Positions 48,718-57,831 of a stretch of DNA of 64,000 nucleotides are shown in pieces. This stretch comes from Myxococcales bacterium (GTDB taxonomy: Bacteria > Myxococcota_A > Polyangia > Polyangiales > Ga0077539): assembly GCA_016793325.1 (NCBI GenBank), contig JAEUKI010000077.1, forward strand, positions 208,137 to 272,136, written 5' to 3'. The position numbers were made by a program, and so were the translations under genes. Positions within the stretch are counted from its first letter, which is position 1, and each line of letters opens with the position of its first letter. A model generated the notes under the pieces. It ran no database searches and had not been told where the DNA came from. It was given only the letters and a program-made list of their open reading frames with translations.

Positions 48718-50292
48718 ATGGTGCGTCGCGCATCGTTCGCTGTAAAGCACCCCGCCTCTTCGCGCACAATCGCGGTCGTGAAGACGTTCGACTACCGCGT
48801 CGCCAACGCTCGCACCGACGCGCGAGAGTGCTACCGGTGCGGCGAGCGCATCGCGCTCGACGAGCTCGTGATCGAGGGGATGTTCTTCCCACTCGACGCG
48901 AACTTCGACGACGCAGACGACGAGGCGTACTTCAACGGCGAACGCAGCGAGCGGTTCACGCAGCGCTACCACCTGCTCTGCGCCGTCGACGTCGACGTCG
49001 ACGCCTTTCTCGAAGCAGCGCGACGCTCCAAGGATCCCTCGCCCGAGCTCGACGACGCCCGAAAGCTGGCAAACGCCCGACGCAAGGCCATCGTCAGCCT
49101 CGCGCGCTCGCGCGAGCTCGGCGCAGCTCCCGTCGCTCGCACGAGCGCTGACATCGAGCCCGCGCGCGACCGCAAGGGACGCCCGCGCGTGACCGTCGTC
49201 GTCATCGGCAGCGCCTCGTCCTCCAACTCCCGCTCGTGGAACGCCGTCACCGAGCTCACGCACGACTACACCATCACGTCCCCGCTCCGCGAATACGTCC
49301 TCGACGCGTACGTCGGCAACGTCACGGCGATGGTCGGTCGCGACCCTTCGCAGCCGCTCGTCGCCGCGGTGTTCGCCGCGCTCGACGACGTGAAGATCGT
49401 CAAAGCGCAGCGCGACAAGCTCGCAGCGCTCCGCGCGCTCAACGCTCCGACGCCGCTGCTCTGGCTCATCGGACCCTCGACGCGCGACAAGGTTCGACGC
49501 GACGCGAAGATCCTCGCGCTCCGCGAAGAGCTCGCGCGGGTGGGGTTCGCCGCAGACGAAGCGCCGTCTCTGTGCGCGGAGGTCGTGGACGAAGCGGCCC
49601 TCCGCGAGCTCGCGCTCGCGCTCGACAGCGCCAACCACGAGACAGCCACCCCGAAGACCTTCACAGGCGCGCTCGACAACGCCGTGGTCGCGATCGAACA
49701 AGCGCTCGCAGACGACGCACGCGAACAGTTTGCCCCGCTCGTAGACAGCCTAGCGACGATGATCAGCACGTCGATCACCCGCACGCCCAACGCGCAACGC
49801 ACCCTCGTCGCATCGGACATCTCGACGCGCGTTCGCGCCGCGGCGTGCGCCGCGCTACGCGAGCCCGCGGCCCGCGAACGAGCGCTCGTGCTGCTCGGCT
49901 ACTTCGAACACCGCGAGGACGCAGCGGCGATCGACGCGCTCTTGCGATCGATGCTCGACGAGGAGGGCCGCACGTTTCATCGCAGCTTCGCGACCGCGAC
50001 CGCGATGCTCGAACGATGGGCCCCCGCGACGCTGCACCGCTTCGCCGCCGACGCGATCATCGCGCCCACGACCGGAAAATCACGGTACTGGCAGCTCGCT
50101 CCGCTCTTGTCCTCGTGCGACGACCTCGCGATCGCCGCGCTGCTCCGCGACTTCGCAAAGAGCGCAAAGAAGAGCGACTTTCGTACCTCGATGGCCGAGC
50201 TGCGCGCGGTCGAAATCGAAGCGCGCGCCGCCGCGGCGAAGCGAAAGAGAGCGGCGAGCGACGATCCGGCCGAGCTCGATCCCGAGCCGTAG
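48718..50292 (+). CDS. PARP-type zinc-finger-like plus HEAT/ARM-repeat protein
   Basis: A 524-residue protein (ATG at 48718; GTG at 48778 also possible). Near the N-terminus, ECYRCGERIALDELVIEG followed by QRYHLLCAVDVDVDAF gives Cys-Cys-His-Cys in the pattern of PARP-type zinc fingers, which bind DNA ends, although the 43-residue span is longer than typical. The rest has a helical region with an Rossmann-like strand (LLWLIGPSTRDKVRRDAKIL) and HEAT-like repeats (AACAALREPAARERALVLLGYFEHREDAAAIDALLRSML). It is divergent from the vWA gene with about 170 bases between, suggesting a shared control region. Confidence 0.55.
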   Translation: MVRRASFAVKHPASSRTIAVVKTFDYRVANARTDARECYRCGERIALDELVIEGMFFPLDANFDDADDEAYFNGERSERFTQRYHLLCAVDVDVDAFLEAARRSKDPSPELDDARKLANARRKAIVSLARSRELGAAPVARTSADIEPARDRKGRPRVTVVVIGSASSSNSRSWNAVTELTHDYTITSPLREYVLDAYVGNVTAMVGRDPSQPLVAAVFAALDDVKIVKAQRDKLAALRALNAPTPLLWLIGPSTRDKVRRDAKILALREELARVGFAADEAPSLCAEVVDEAALRELALALDSANHETATPKTFTGALDNAVVAIEQALADDAREQFAPLVDSLATMISTSITRTPNAQRTLVASDISTRVRAAACAALREPAARERALVLLGYFEHREDAAAIDALLRSMLDEEGRTFHRSFATATAMLERWAPATLHRFAADAIIAPTTGKSRYWQLAPLLSSCDDLAIAALLRDFAKSAKKSDFRTSMAELRAVEIEARAAAAKRKRAASDDPAELDPEP

Positions 50293-50342
50293 CGCACACG
50301 TCCGGCGCCACATCGATTCGTCAGCGAATTTTCAGCACGACG

Positions 50343-51089
50343 TCAGCGCGCTCGCACCGTAGGCCTCGCGCGAAAGATCGCGTCGGCCCACTGGTCGTAC
50401 GCCTCGGCAGAGGGATGAAGTCCGTCGCTCGCCCACATGGACGCGTCCGCCTGACGGGTCATCAGCGCCGTGAGGTCCAGCCACTCGCCGCCGATCGCGC
50501 GCGCCTCGTCGCGGAGGATGGCGTTGAATTCACGCACACGATCGAGCAGCGCCGCGCTCTCGCCGAACGCGGCGCCCGTCGGCGATCGAGGCCACTCGGG
50601 CTGCGGGATCGCGACGATGTCCGCTGGCGCGACGGACGCCGCGAGCGCCGCGCGAAAGATCCGCTGAACGTCACTGCGATACGTCTCCGCGGTCCCGCGT
50701 CGGACGATGTTGTTCGCGCCGATCGCGAGCGTCACGAACGACGGCGAAAACGACGCGAGCAACGGGACCTCGCGCGCGAGTACGTCCGCGGTGGTGTAGC
50801 CGTTGACCGCAGGATTGTTGGCCTCGACCGCGACTCCTGCCTGTCGCCAGCGCTCGACGAGCCGCGCGGCGAAGCTCTCGCTCGGGAGCGAGCCCGTGCC
50901 CGCGGTAAACGAGTCGCCGAGCGACAGATAGCGCTCGACGAGCCCTGCGTCGCGCGCGAGCGCATCCGGGGCCGACGCGTCGACGCCAGTTCCACCGCTC
51001 GAATCGCGGGGCTCGGGCGACGGTTGCGGGCGGCATCCAGCCGCGAAGAGCCCCGCCAACGCGAAGAGCGACCGTCGTGAAAACTCCAT
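50343..51089 (-). CDS. SGNH/GDSL hydrolase lipoprotein
   Basis: A 248-residue esterase-like protein. The N-terminus SRRSLFALAGLFAAGC is a twin-arginine signal with a lipobox, so export of a folded, lipid-anchored enzyme is expected. SGNH motifs are LSLGDSFTAGTG (block I Ser), GANN (block III Asn) and SDGLHPSAEAYDQWAD (block V Asp-x-x-His). A Gly is near block II. Substrate could be ester-linked acyl groups on lipids or polysaccharide. It stands in its own short transcription unit. Confidence 0.85.
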   Translation of the reverse strand: MEFSRRSLFALAGLFAAGCRPQPSPEPRDSSGGTGVDASAPDALARDAGLVERYLSLGDSFTAGTGSLPSESFAARLVERWRQAGVAVEANNPAVNGYTTADVLAREVPLLASFSPSFVTLAIGANNIVRRGTAETYRSDVQRIFRAALAASVAPADIVAIPQPEWPRSPTGAAFGESAALLDRVREFNAILRDEARAIGGEWLDLTALMTRQADASMWASDGLHPSAEAYDQWADAIFRARPTVRAR

Positions 51090-51138
51090 GAACAGCGCGA
51101 GTACGCCGCGCAGCCGCGCTCGGATTCACGCGCGATCG

Positions 51139-52263
51139 TCAGCGCCCGCGCGCGGCGTTGACGACCTGCGACCAATCCGTGTTCGCCGTCACCGAGAGGA
51201 AGATCGTGTTGGTGGCAGAGACGTTTCGCCCCGCGACCGTGCGCGCGTACGAGAGATTGAGCTCGGTCGACGGAGAGAGCCGCGCGATCACGCCGCCCGA
51301 AACATCGAGCAGATCGCGGTCGAGCCTCACCTCTCGCAAGAGCAAGTTGAACGTCGGATCGTTGCCGCGACCGTAGTCTTCGGCGGGAATCGTCGGGTCC
51401 AGCGCGGCCACGGAGATCCCGATCACCTTGCCTTGCGTCACGCTGTACTGGCCCGTCACGCCCGCGAAGAACACGAAGAGCCTGCCGATCGACTGCCCGA
51501 CGCGCAGTGATCCCTGAATCTGCTGCCCCGCCCCTTCGGTGCGCGCGACGAACGTCGCGTCGAGCCTCACGAAGGTCCCTGTTCGAAATCCGAGCCCCAT
51601 CAACACCGAGGCGCTCACGTCGAGCTGCCCGTCGCCCAACGTCACGTCGTCCCGGATATTTGCAGGTCGAACGAGCTCTCCCGCCCGCGCGAGAAAGTCC
51701 GCCGTGCTCGTCGGTCGGTCTCCAAACGTCCCCTGCGGAGGCGCGTAGCCCGTCGGCATCTTGAAGCGCAGCTCCGCCGCCATGACGAGCGGCGAGATCG
51801 ACAAGAACTGGTAGCGAAGCGCGAGGTTGATGTCCGCGACTCCCGCAGCGGCGCGAGACAAGTTGATGATGTTGCGGCGGTAGTAGTCCGCCTCGAGACC
51901 CATGAAATCCATGGGCCTCGGGAGGAGAATCACTGGATCCGCCGTGTACGACACCAAGCGAAACGGCACTGTGAGCTCGAACTCGAACCGAGGCGCGACG
52001 CCTGCGCGGAGACCAGCGAACATCGTTCCGCTGTGAAATTGCCCGCGAAGCGAGAACGGGATCTCACCGGTCAGCCCGCGGACGTTCGCGCCCTCGGAGA
52101 AGAACTCGCTGTTGGCGTACTGATAGTAGACGCCGCTGCTCGCCGCGATGCGGCCAGGGCGCAACACCCACGGCGACGCTTCGCTCGCGTCGGCCAGAGA
52201 AAATGCAGCCGCAGCCGCGCAGAGCGCAGCGCGCGCCGCGTTCTGTCGAACACCTCGCTCCAT
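51139..52263 (-). CDS. Outer-membrane beta-barrel protein
   Basis: A 374-residue exported protein. The signal peptide (AALCAAAAAFSLADASEA) is followed by regularly spaced amphipathic strands ending in aromatic residues (FEFELTVPFRLVSY, VADINLALRYQFLS, LVMAAELRFKMPTGY, FVRLDATFVARTEG, TELNLSYARTVAG). This is the pattern of outer-membrane barrel proteins with a final strand (TIFLSVTANTDW). It resembles transporter or phenol-degradation meta-pathway channels in general style only. Located upstream of the kinase gene. Confidence 0.7.
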   Translation of the reverse strand: MERGVRQNAARAALCAAAAAFSLADASEASPWVLRPGRIAASSGVYYQYANSEFFSEGANVRGLTGEIPFSLRGQFHSGTMFAGLRAGVAPRFEFELTVPFRLVSYTADPVILLPRPMDFMGLEADYYRRNIINLSRAAAGVADINLALRYQFLSISPLVMAAELRFKMPTGYAPPQGTFGDRPTSTADFLARAGELVRPANIRDDVTLGDGQLDVSASVLMGLGFRTGTFVRLDATFVARTEGAGQQIQGSLRVGQSIGRLFVFFAGVTGQYSVTQGKVIGISVAALDPTIPAEDYGRGNDPTFNLLLREVRLDRDLLDVSGGVIARLSPSTELNLSYARTVAGRNVSATNTIFLSVTANTDWSQVVNAARGR

Positions 52264-52298
52264 CGTCCGTTGCTCCTCTTCGAGTACTCGAAGCTCCG

Positions 52299-54002
52299 TC
52301 AGAACGAAAGCGGCGCCTCGTCCTCACCCTCGGGGGGCCGACGCACCGGCTGCGCCGCGGGCCGCGGCTGCACGACGGGCTGCGCCGGTCGCGTCGTCAC
52401 CGTCGTCACCGTCGGCTGCGTGGCGGGCTGCGTCGCGGGCGCGCTCGCGACGCGCGCTGGCGTTTGCGCCGGTTGAACGACCGGCGGCGCGACGGGCTGA
52501 ACAACCGGCGGCACCGCAGGCTGCACAACGGGCGTCGGCTGAGCAACGGGCGTCGGCTCTGGCGCACGCGCGACGACCGCCGTCGGCCCCGTGGAGGTCG
52601 CGTTCGACGGCGCTTGCACACGCGCGACGCGCCCCGCGTTCGACGGCGCTCGGACCACGACGCGCGTCTCCGGCGATGCGACCGGCGGAGGCGTAGGACG
52701 CTCGACAGGCACGAGCGCTGGCGGCGTCGCGACAGGCGTCGCGGGCGCTTGAACCGTGGGAGGCGCGACCGGCGCCGGAGTCGACTCGGTACGCGCGCTC
52801 GTCGCCACGACGGGCGAGCGCGCTGACTGCGCCATTTCGCGGTTCGCCCGCATCGAACGAACGGTCACCGCGCCCACCGCGCCAGCGCCGAACAGCGCAC
52901 ACGCAATCAAGATCGCCGCCATCGGCTTGCGCGAGGTCGCGCGCGAAGGGCGATCCACCGCCGTTGGAGGCGCCTCGATCGCGACCGAGTCGCGACGCGC
53001 AGGACGATTTCCGTCGGGGCCGATTTCGATGGTCTCTTTCGACACAACGGCCGTGCTCGTCGGCGTGGGCGTCGGGACGATCGAGCGCAGCGCCGAGGGC
53101 GTGACCGAAGCGCGCGCGGACGCGACGGCCGACACGCGCATCGCGCGGGGCGCGACGATCCCGATCGCATCCAACATCGCCGCGAGCTCTCGCGCGTTCT
53201 GCGGGCGCTTTTCGACCGCGCGATCGAGACACGCGTGAACGATGTCCACGAGCGCAGGATCCACCGACGGAGCCGCCTCCGCGAGCGACGGAATCGGCGC
53301 CGTGCACACCCGCACAGCGACCTCGTGAATCGTCTGCCCGTCGAACGGGAGCACGTCTGCGACGAGCTCGAACAAGAGCACCCCGACCGCCCACACGTCC
53401 GCCGCAGGCGAGGCGCGGCGCGCGTCCATCATCTGCTCGGGCGCCATGTAGTAGATCGTCCCGAGCGCCGAGCCGTCGGACGTCTGCGTCGTCGCGTGCT
53501 GCACGCGCGCGATCCCGAAGTCGAGGAGCTTCACGCGAACGCCCCCCTCACCGTCGCTCGCCAGAAACACGTTCTCTGGCTTCACATCGCGATGAACGAT
53601 GCCAGCCTCGTGCGCCGCCGCGAGGGGCTCGAGCATCTCGCGCACGATCGCGAGCCGCTCTTGCAGCGACGGATTCGCCCGCTGAATGTACGAGTCGAGC
53701 GGCTCTCCCTCGAGAAGCTCCATCGCGAGATACGGGCCCGCCGAGGGGTCGTCGCCCGCGTCGAACACCTTCACGATGCCCGGGTGCCCGAGCGCCGCCG
53801 CGACCTTCGCCTCGCGCACGAAGCGAACACGCGTGAGCTCGTCAGCGCTCGTCTCGTCGCGCAGCACCTTGAGCGCCACGACCGCTTCGGTGTGCTTGTG
53901 TCGAGCGACGAACACCGCGCCCATCCCGCCTTCGGCGAGCAATCTTTCGACGACGTATCGCTCCCCCACCACATCGCCGGGCACTGGCATCTTCTGCTGC
54001 AT
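52299..54002 (-). CDS. Membrane-anchored Ser/Thr protein kinase (PASTA-free)
   Basis: A 567-residue Hanks-type kinase. Catalytic features are the Gly-rich loop LLAEGGMGAVF, Lys in VVALKVL, HRDVKPENVFL with catalytic Asp, LLDFGIARV and YMAPEQM; all key residues are present. After the kinase domain (to about residue 280) a linker leads to a single transmembrane segment (MAAILIACALFGAGAVGAVTV, about 350-370). The outside part is a Pro/Val/Gln/Ala-rich region with VQP and VAPP repeats. Myxobacteria have many such kinases in signalling. It is encoded next to an outer-membrane protein and a GST gene. Confidence 0.92.
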   Translation of the reverse strand: MQQKMPVPGDVVGERYVVERLLAEGGMGAVFVARHKHTEAVVALKVLRDETSADELTRVRFVREAKVAAALGHPGIVKVFDAGDDPSAGPYLAMELLEGEPLDSYIQRANPSLQERLAIVREMLEPLAAAHEAGIVHRDVKPENVFLASDGEGGVRVKLLDFGIARVQHATTQTSDGSALGTIYYMAPEQMMDARRASPAADVWAVGVLLFELVADVLPFDGQTIHEVAVRVCTAPIPSLAEAAPSVDPALVDIVHACLDRAVEKRPQNARELAAMLDAIGIVAPRAMRVSAVASARASVTPSALRSIVPTPTPTSTAVVSKETIEIGPDGNRPARRDSVAIEAPPTAVDRPSRATSRKPMAAILIACALFGAGAVGAVTVRSMRANREMAQSARSPVVATSARTESTPAPVAPPTVQAPATPVATPPALVPVERPTPPPVASPETRVVVRAPSNAGRVARVQAPSNATSTGPTAVVARAPEPTPVAQPTPVVQPAVPPVVQPVAPPVVQPAQTPARVASAPATQPATQPTVTTVTTRPAQPVVQPRPAAQPVRRPPEGEDEAPLSF

Positions 54003-54064
54003 CGTCGCTCGCTCCGTCCGTTGGCTCTCGACCTACGCTCTTCGATGCCGATCGGTTCTGCTCG

Positions 54065-54679
54065 TCACGCGCGCGGCGCTGTCTGGGTCATCGATTCGCG
54101 CGCCGCGAACCGATCGTACCACTGCGACAATGTAGGTCGCGCTCCGCGAATGTCGCCGAACACCTCGCGAAACTCGAGCCAACCGATCGTCGCGCCCGCC
54201 GAGATCTGCGCGAGATCGACGGGCGAATCGAGGAAGCTCGCGGCCTCGCGCTCGAGCGCGTCGAGCCCCTGCAACGCCTTCTCGCGCTGGCCATCGAGCC
54301 ACGGGCCCCACCAGAGCTCCTTCGGTCGATGCGCTCGCTCGTAGAAGTGAAGGATCCCCGCGTCGAGAATCCCATCGCAGAGCGCCTGCAATCGCAGCAC
54401 ACGAAATCGAGCCGCGCCCGCAGTGGGCAACACCGTCGTGTCGCCGGCGATCGAGCAGAGGTACTCGCAGATCACCGGCGAGTCGTAGAGCGCGCTGCCG
54501 TCCTCGAGGATCAACGCAGGAATCTTGTTGAGCGGGTTCGTCTTCGAGAGCGTCGGGTCGGCCTTCGTCGGCGTCGGACGCAACAGCTCGGTCTCGATGC
54601 GATCTGCGAGCCCGAGCTCGCGCGCGGTCACGAGGACCTTGCGAACAAAGGGCGAAGTCGGCGTGTAGTAGAGCTTCAC
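54065..54679 (-). CDS. Glutathione S-transferase family protein
   Basis: A 204-residue GST. The N-terminal thioredoxin-like domain begins VKLYYTPTSPFVRKV with a candidate catalytic Ser, and has KIPALILEDGSALYDSPVICEYL, where cis-Pro and the DS-containing glutathione-binding loop are visible. The C-terminal helical domain starts at about residue 85. GTG at 54679 is preferred over 54703, since the fold begins there. Such proteins often detoxify electrophiles; the substrate is not evident. Confidence 0.88.
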   Translation of the reverse strand: MKLYYTPTSPFVRKVLVTARELGLADRIETELLRPTPTKADPTLSKTNPLNKIPALILEDGSALYDSPVICEYLCSIAGDTTVLPTAGAARFRVLRLQALCDGILDAGILHFYERAHRPKELWWGPWLDGQREKALQGLDALEREAASFLDSPVDLAQISAGATIGWLEFREVFGDIRGARPTLSQWYDRFAARESMTQTAPRA

Positions 54680-54742
54680 GCGCGCATCATGCGCGAGGCG
54701 CACGCGGCTGTCACCGCCGCGGCGCGACGCTCGATCGTGGCT

Positions 54743-55612
54743 TCACGGACACACGAAGGTCGGAGCGCACTGGAGGCTGCCCAAGCCGAGCGGCATGCAA
54801 CAGCGCTCGAGAAACGGCGTGCATCGCGTCCCGCAGCTTCCGCAGTTGCTCGCGTCGTTGGCGACGCACGCGCCCGCGCAACAAAGCTGCGCCGACGTGC
54901 ACGCAGGAAAGCACTCGTCTGGCCGCAAGCATCGGCCTCCCCTGCACGTCGTTCCTGCGGCGCACGTCGCGCCCGTCGTCCCGCACACGCACGCGCGACC
55001 GACGCACATTTCGCCCGCGGGACATCCGCCCGGACACGCAGGGCCGCACACGCCCGCAGTGCACAGCTGCCCCGCGGCACACCGCACGCCCGACTCGCCG
55101 CACCCGCACACGCCCGGAGGAACGCACCGCTCGCCCTGCGTCGTGTCGCACGCGGGGCTGCACATCGGCGGCGGGTCGATGCACGTCCCAGCGTTGCAGC
55201 TCCCGCCCGCCATGCACGCGTTTCCGCAGCGGCCGCAGTGCGCGAGGCTCGATTGCGGATCGACGCACGCGTCGCCGCAACACTCTTGCCCGAGCGCGCA
55301 CGCCGCGGACGCGCCGCACCGACACACGCCCGACTCGCAACGGTGACCCGGTCTGCACGCCGGCGAGCACATCGCTTGAACGTCCGCGATCCCAGAATCG
55401 ATGGTCACGCCCGAGTCGACGCCGGTGTCCATCGGCGACGTCGGCCGATCGGACGCGACGTCTTGCGTCGTGATGGTGTCCGCCATCGCGCCGACGTCCG
55501 CGCGATCCGCGCGAGGGCCGCTGTCCCGCGGAGTCGTGGGCATCTCGATGCCAACGCACGCCCCGAGCGATGCGCCAGTGACGAAGCAAGAGAAGAGTCG
55601 AGCGCGGCTCAT
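54743..55612 (-). CDS. Large Cys-rich lipoprotein
   Basis: A 289-residue exported protein: signal (FSCFVTGASLGACVG) with lipobox LGAC, an Asp/Thr-rich linker (TITTQDVASDRPTSPMDTG), then more than 40 cysteines in repeated modules of about 30 residues: CRPGHRCESGVCRCG, CALGQECCGDACVDP, AHCGRCGNACMAGGSC, CAAGQLCTAGVCGP, SNCGSCGTRC. The NCGxCGxxC module also occurs in the prophage lipoprotein at 22599-23045. ATG at 55612 is chosen because the signal peptide starts there. Probably a cell-surface disulfide-rich protein; function is unknown. Confidence 0.78.
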   Translation of the reverse strand: MSRARLFSCFVTGASLGACVGIEMPTTPRDSGPRADRADVGAMADTITTQDVASDRPTSPMDTGVDSGVTIDSGIADVQAMCSPACRPGHRCESGVCRCGASAACALGQECCGDACVDPQSSLAHCGRCGNACMAGGSCNAGTCIDPPPMCSPACDTTQGERCVPPGVCGCGESGVRCAAGQLCTAGVCGPACPGGCPAGEMCVGRACVCGTTGATCAAGTTCRGGRCLRPDECFPACTSAQLCCAGACVANDASNCGSCGTRCTPFLERCCMPLGLGSLQCAPTFVCP

Positions 55613-55730
55613 CGCGCACGATCGTACCGCGGACTCGCGGAGACGCACGAGAGTCGCGCCAGTATCTTTGCTGGGAATCTCGCGCAACTTGGGCGATGCT
55701 TCGATCCTCTGGAGGAAGGAAGTACAACGC

Positions 55731-56048
55731 ATGGCAACCTGGCTCGTCCCGTGTCCTTCGTGTTCGCGTCACGTCAACGCGAACAGCTCGTGCCCGTTCT
55801 GCGGCAGCGCCGTCGAGGCCGCCGCCGCACCCGAATCGCACAACGTGCGGCTCCACCGCGCTGCGATGATCGGCCTCGGCGCCGCCGTCGCGCTCGCCAC
55901 GGCGTGCGCTCCCGTCGCTGCGTACGGCGCCCCGCCGCAAGACACCGGCATCGTTCAAGACGCGACCCCCCAAGACACTGGAATCAATGACAGCGGCGGC
56001 CCTGCCCCTGCGTACGGCGCCGCCCCCGTCGACGCCGGAACAGACTGA
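55731..56048 (+). CDS. Zinc-ribbon protein with Asp/Thr-rich tail
   Basis: A 105-residue protein. It opens with a CPSC and CPFC pair (residues about 8-24), a zinc ribbon of the double-cysteine sort. A basic turn is followed by a hydrophobic segment (AAMIGLGAAVALATACAP) that can be a transmembrane anchor, and then a Gly/Ala/Asp/Thr-rich tail (QDTGIVQDATPQDTGI) like the linkers of the exported lipoproteins here. ATG at 55731 has GGAAGGAA upstream. Its stop codon is 3 bases from that of the convergent Thg1-like gene. Confidence 0.7.
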   Translation: MATWLVPCPSCSRHVNANSSCPFCGSAVEAAAAPESHNVRLHRAAMIGLGAAVALATACAPVAAYGAPPQDTGIVQDATPQDTGINDSGGPAPAYGAAPVDAGTD

Positions 56049-56051
56049 CCG

Positions 56052-56882
56052 TCACTCGGGCATCGGGCTCAGCGCGACGGGATCTTCGCCTCGAAAGATC
56101 ATTCCCTCGCGGTTCTGAACGCGCGTGATGGGGGGCACCGACAGCTCGACGATGTCCGTTCGCTCGATCTCGAGCGCGGGGTTCTTTCGAGCCTCGTGCT
56201 TCGGAGGGAGCGCGTCGAGCTCGTCCGCCGTGAACGCGCGCTTCACAACGCGCCGCTGCAAATAGGTCCCGCGCTTGAAGAACACCGGGAGCTCCTCCCA
56301 AATGAGCCCTTGCTCGCGCATCATTTGGACCATCTCGCGCTGGCTCTTCTCGTGGAGCGCGTTGTGCGAAAACTTGCTCCGCGCCGCAGCTTCGACGCTG
56401 TTTCTCGTCGCGTCTTGCTCGCGCCACACGAGCACGTTCGCCGCCTCGGCCATCGTCGGAACGCTCCACACGCGCGCGTCGAACGTCGGCATGTTCGCGA
56501 GCGTCCGAGCCGCGAACTTCTCCGGCAACGCCTCGGGCAACAGGTGATTGAACGCCCCCGTCGCCTGCGCCGCGAGCTGCGAGCAGAGCTTCTGCACGCG
56601 CCCGTCGAACCACAGCTGCTCCTTCGGGTCGTCCGCGTAGAACACCAACGTGATCTCGTCCGACTGCGTGTACGCGAGCCGCGCTCCGCTCTCGCGCAAT
56701 AGGTGCCGCGCCGTCTCGATCATCAATCGCGAGAGCCTCGGGTCGAACGGCTTCTCGAGCCCGCGCGTGTACGTGCTGAACGAGCGCCCGTCCACCCGCG
56801 CGAGCCCCGGCACGAGCGGCATCAGCCGCCGCGACGCCTCGACCCCCTCGTACGCCTTCATCCGATCTTCGAGCGAATCCAT
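56052..56882 (-). CDS. thg1: tRNA(His) guanylyltransferase-like 3'-5' polymerase
   Basis: A 276-residue enzyme of the Thg1/Thg1-like protein family, which adds nucleotides to the 5' end of tRNA, opposite to normal polymerases. The metal-binding motifs are present: LARVDGRSFSTYTRGL (D31) and LAYTQSDEITLVFY (D75, E76). LSRLMIETARHLL and later HNALHEKSQREM resemble the conserved palm helices. In bacteria the family occurs in a few lineages including myxobacteria and usually repairs truncated tRNA 5' ends rather than adding G-1. ATG at 56882 starts a full-length protein. Confidence 0.88.
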   Translation of the reverse strand: MDSLEDRMKAYEGVEASRRLMPLVPGLARVDGRSFSTYTRGLEKPFDPRLSRLMIETARHLLRESGARLAYTQSDEITLVFYADDPKEQLWFDGRVQKLCSQLAAQATGAFNHLLPEALPEKFAARTLANMPTFDARVWSVPTMAEAANVLVWREQDATRNSVEAAARSKFSHNALHEKSQREMVQMMREQGLIWEELPVFFKRGTYLQRRVVKRAFTADELDALPPKHEARKNPALEIERTDIVELSVPPITRVQNREGMIFRGEDPVALSPMPE

Positions 56883-56942
56883 CGCTGTTTTCCTGCGGTC
56901 AACGCGCGAGCCACGCCGACTTGATTGTGTGTGTGTTGTCTT

Positions 56943-57806
56943 CTACGGAGCGCCCGACACCTCCGCGTCGAGCGCGCTCTCCGACGAGAGCGGCGGCATC
57001 GGCGGGACGACCTCCGAGTCCGACAACGGACCCGTCGGCTGCGTGCATCGGCCGAGCGCCGCGAGGTCCGCGCTCGCCACGGACACGATCTCGCTTGGGG
57101 CGTTCGCCACGCCTTGCGCGCGCTGTAAGGCCTGCATCGCCGCCGCGCAATTGGCCGTCGCCGCGTGCGCTCGCCCGATGCGATAGTGCGCGTACGCCAC
57201 GAGCGCAGGGTCTTGGCTGCTGCGCGCGACCTGCTCGTAGAACTGTCGCGACGAGTCGTGATCCTGCGTCGCGCGAAAGAACTCGCCGAACGCCAAGTAC
57301 GCGTGCGGCACGAACACGCTCGCGGGAAACCGCTGAATGAGCAGCAAATACCCTCGTCGCGCATCGTCCATGCGCCCCGCGCGCTCCGCAGCGTGGCCCA
57401 ATCGATACGCAGCCTCGTCGCAGCGCGAATACCTCGGGTGCTGCTCGAGAACCGCGCGCAACGCGCGAGCCATGTGCCCGTACCTCCGCGTCGCACCTTC
57501 GGATTGCACGGGTTCTGGGGCGCGCCGCAGCGCGCGCTCCGCAGCCCGCATCAGCGCAGAAGGCCGCGAAGGATCTCCCGCCGCCAGCCCGAGCGCCGCG
57601 TCCACCTCGCGCTCGGTGGGATCGAGTTCGGACAGCGTCGGCTGCGTCGGCGTCGCCACGACGGTCGGGGCGTCCCCTCCGCTCGGCGGCGGCCGATACG
57701 ACACTTCTTCTTGCGTCGCCGCGCTTCCACCCGCGCACGCAGCGATCGTCGCGACCACACAAAGACCAGCACACACGCTCGCGTCGCGAGCTCGGGTTCG
57801 CTTCAT
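56943..57806 (-). CDS. TPR-containing lipoprotein
   Basis: A 287-residue predicted lipoprotein. The signal GLCVVATIAAC ends with a lipobox-like Cys near residue 24. Tetratricopeptide-like helices follow (ARALRAVLEQHPRYSRCDEA, AYRLGHAAERAGRMDDARRGYLLLIQRFP, VPHAYLAFGEFFRATQDHDSSRQFYEQVAR, AHYRIGRAHAATANCAAAMQALQRA), of the type seen in YbgF/BamD-like envelope proteins. The tail is Pro/Ser/Glu-rich. It precedes the GYF-domain gene's transcription unit in the same direction. Confidence 0.78.
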   Translation of the reverse strand: MKRTRARDASVCAGLCVVATIAACAGGSAATQEEVSYRPPPSGGDAPTVVATPTQPTLSELDPTEREVDAALGLAAGDPSRPSALMRAAERALRRAPEPVQSEGATRRYGHMARALRAVLEQHPRYSRCDEAAYRLGHAAERAGRMDDARRGYLLLIQRFPASVFVPHAYLAFGEFFRATQDHDSSRQFYEQVARSSQDPALVAYAHYRIGRAHAATANCAAAMQALQRAQGVANAPSEIVSVASADLAALGRCTQPTGPLSDSEVVPPMPPLSSESALDAEVSGAP

Positions 57807-57831
57807 GGCTCGTCGCGAGCGTAGCGCGACA

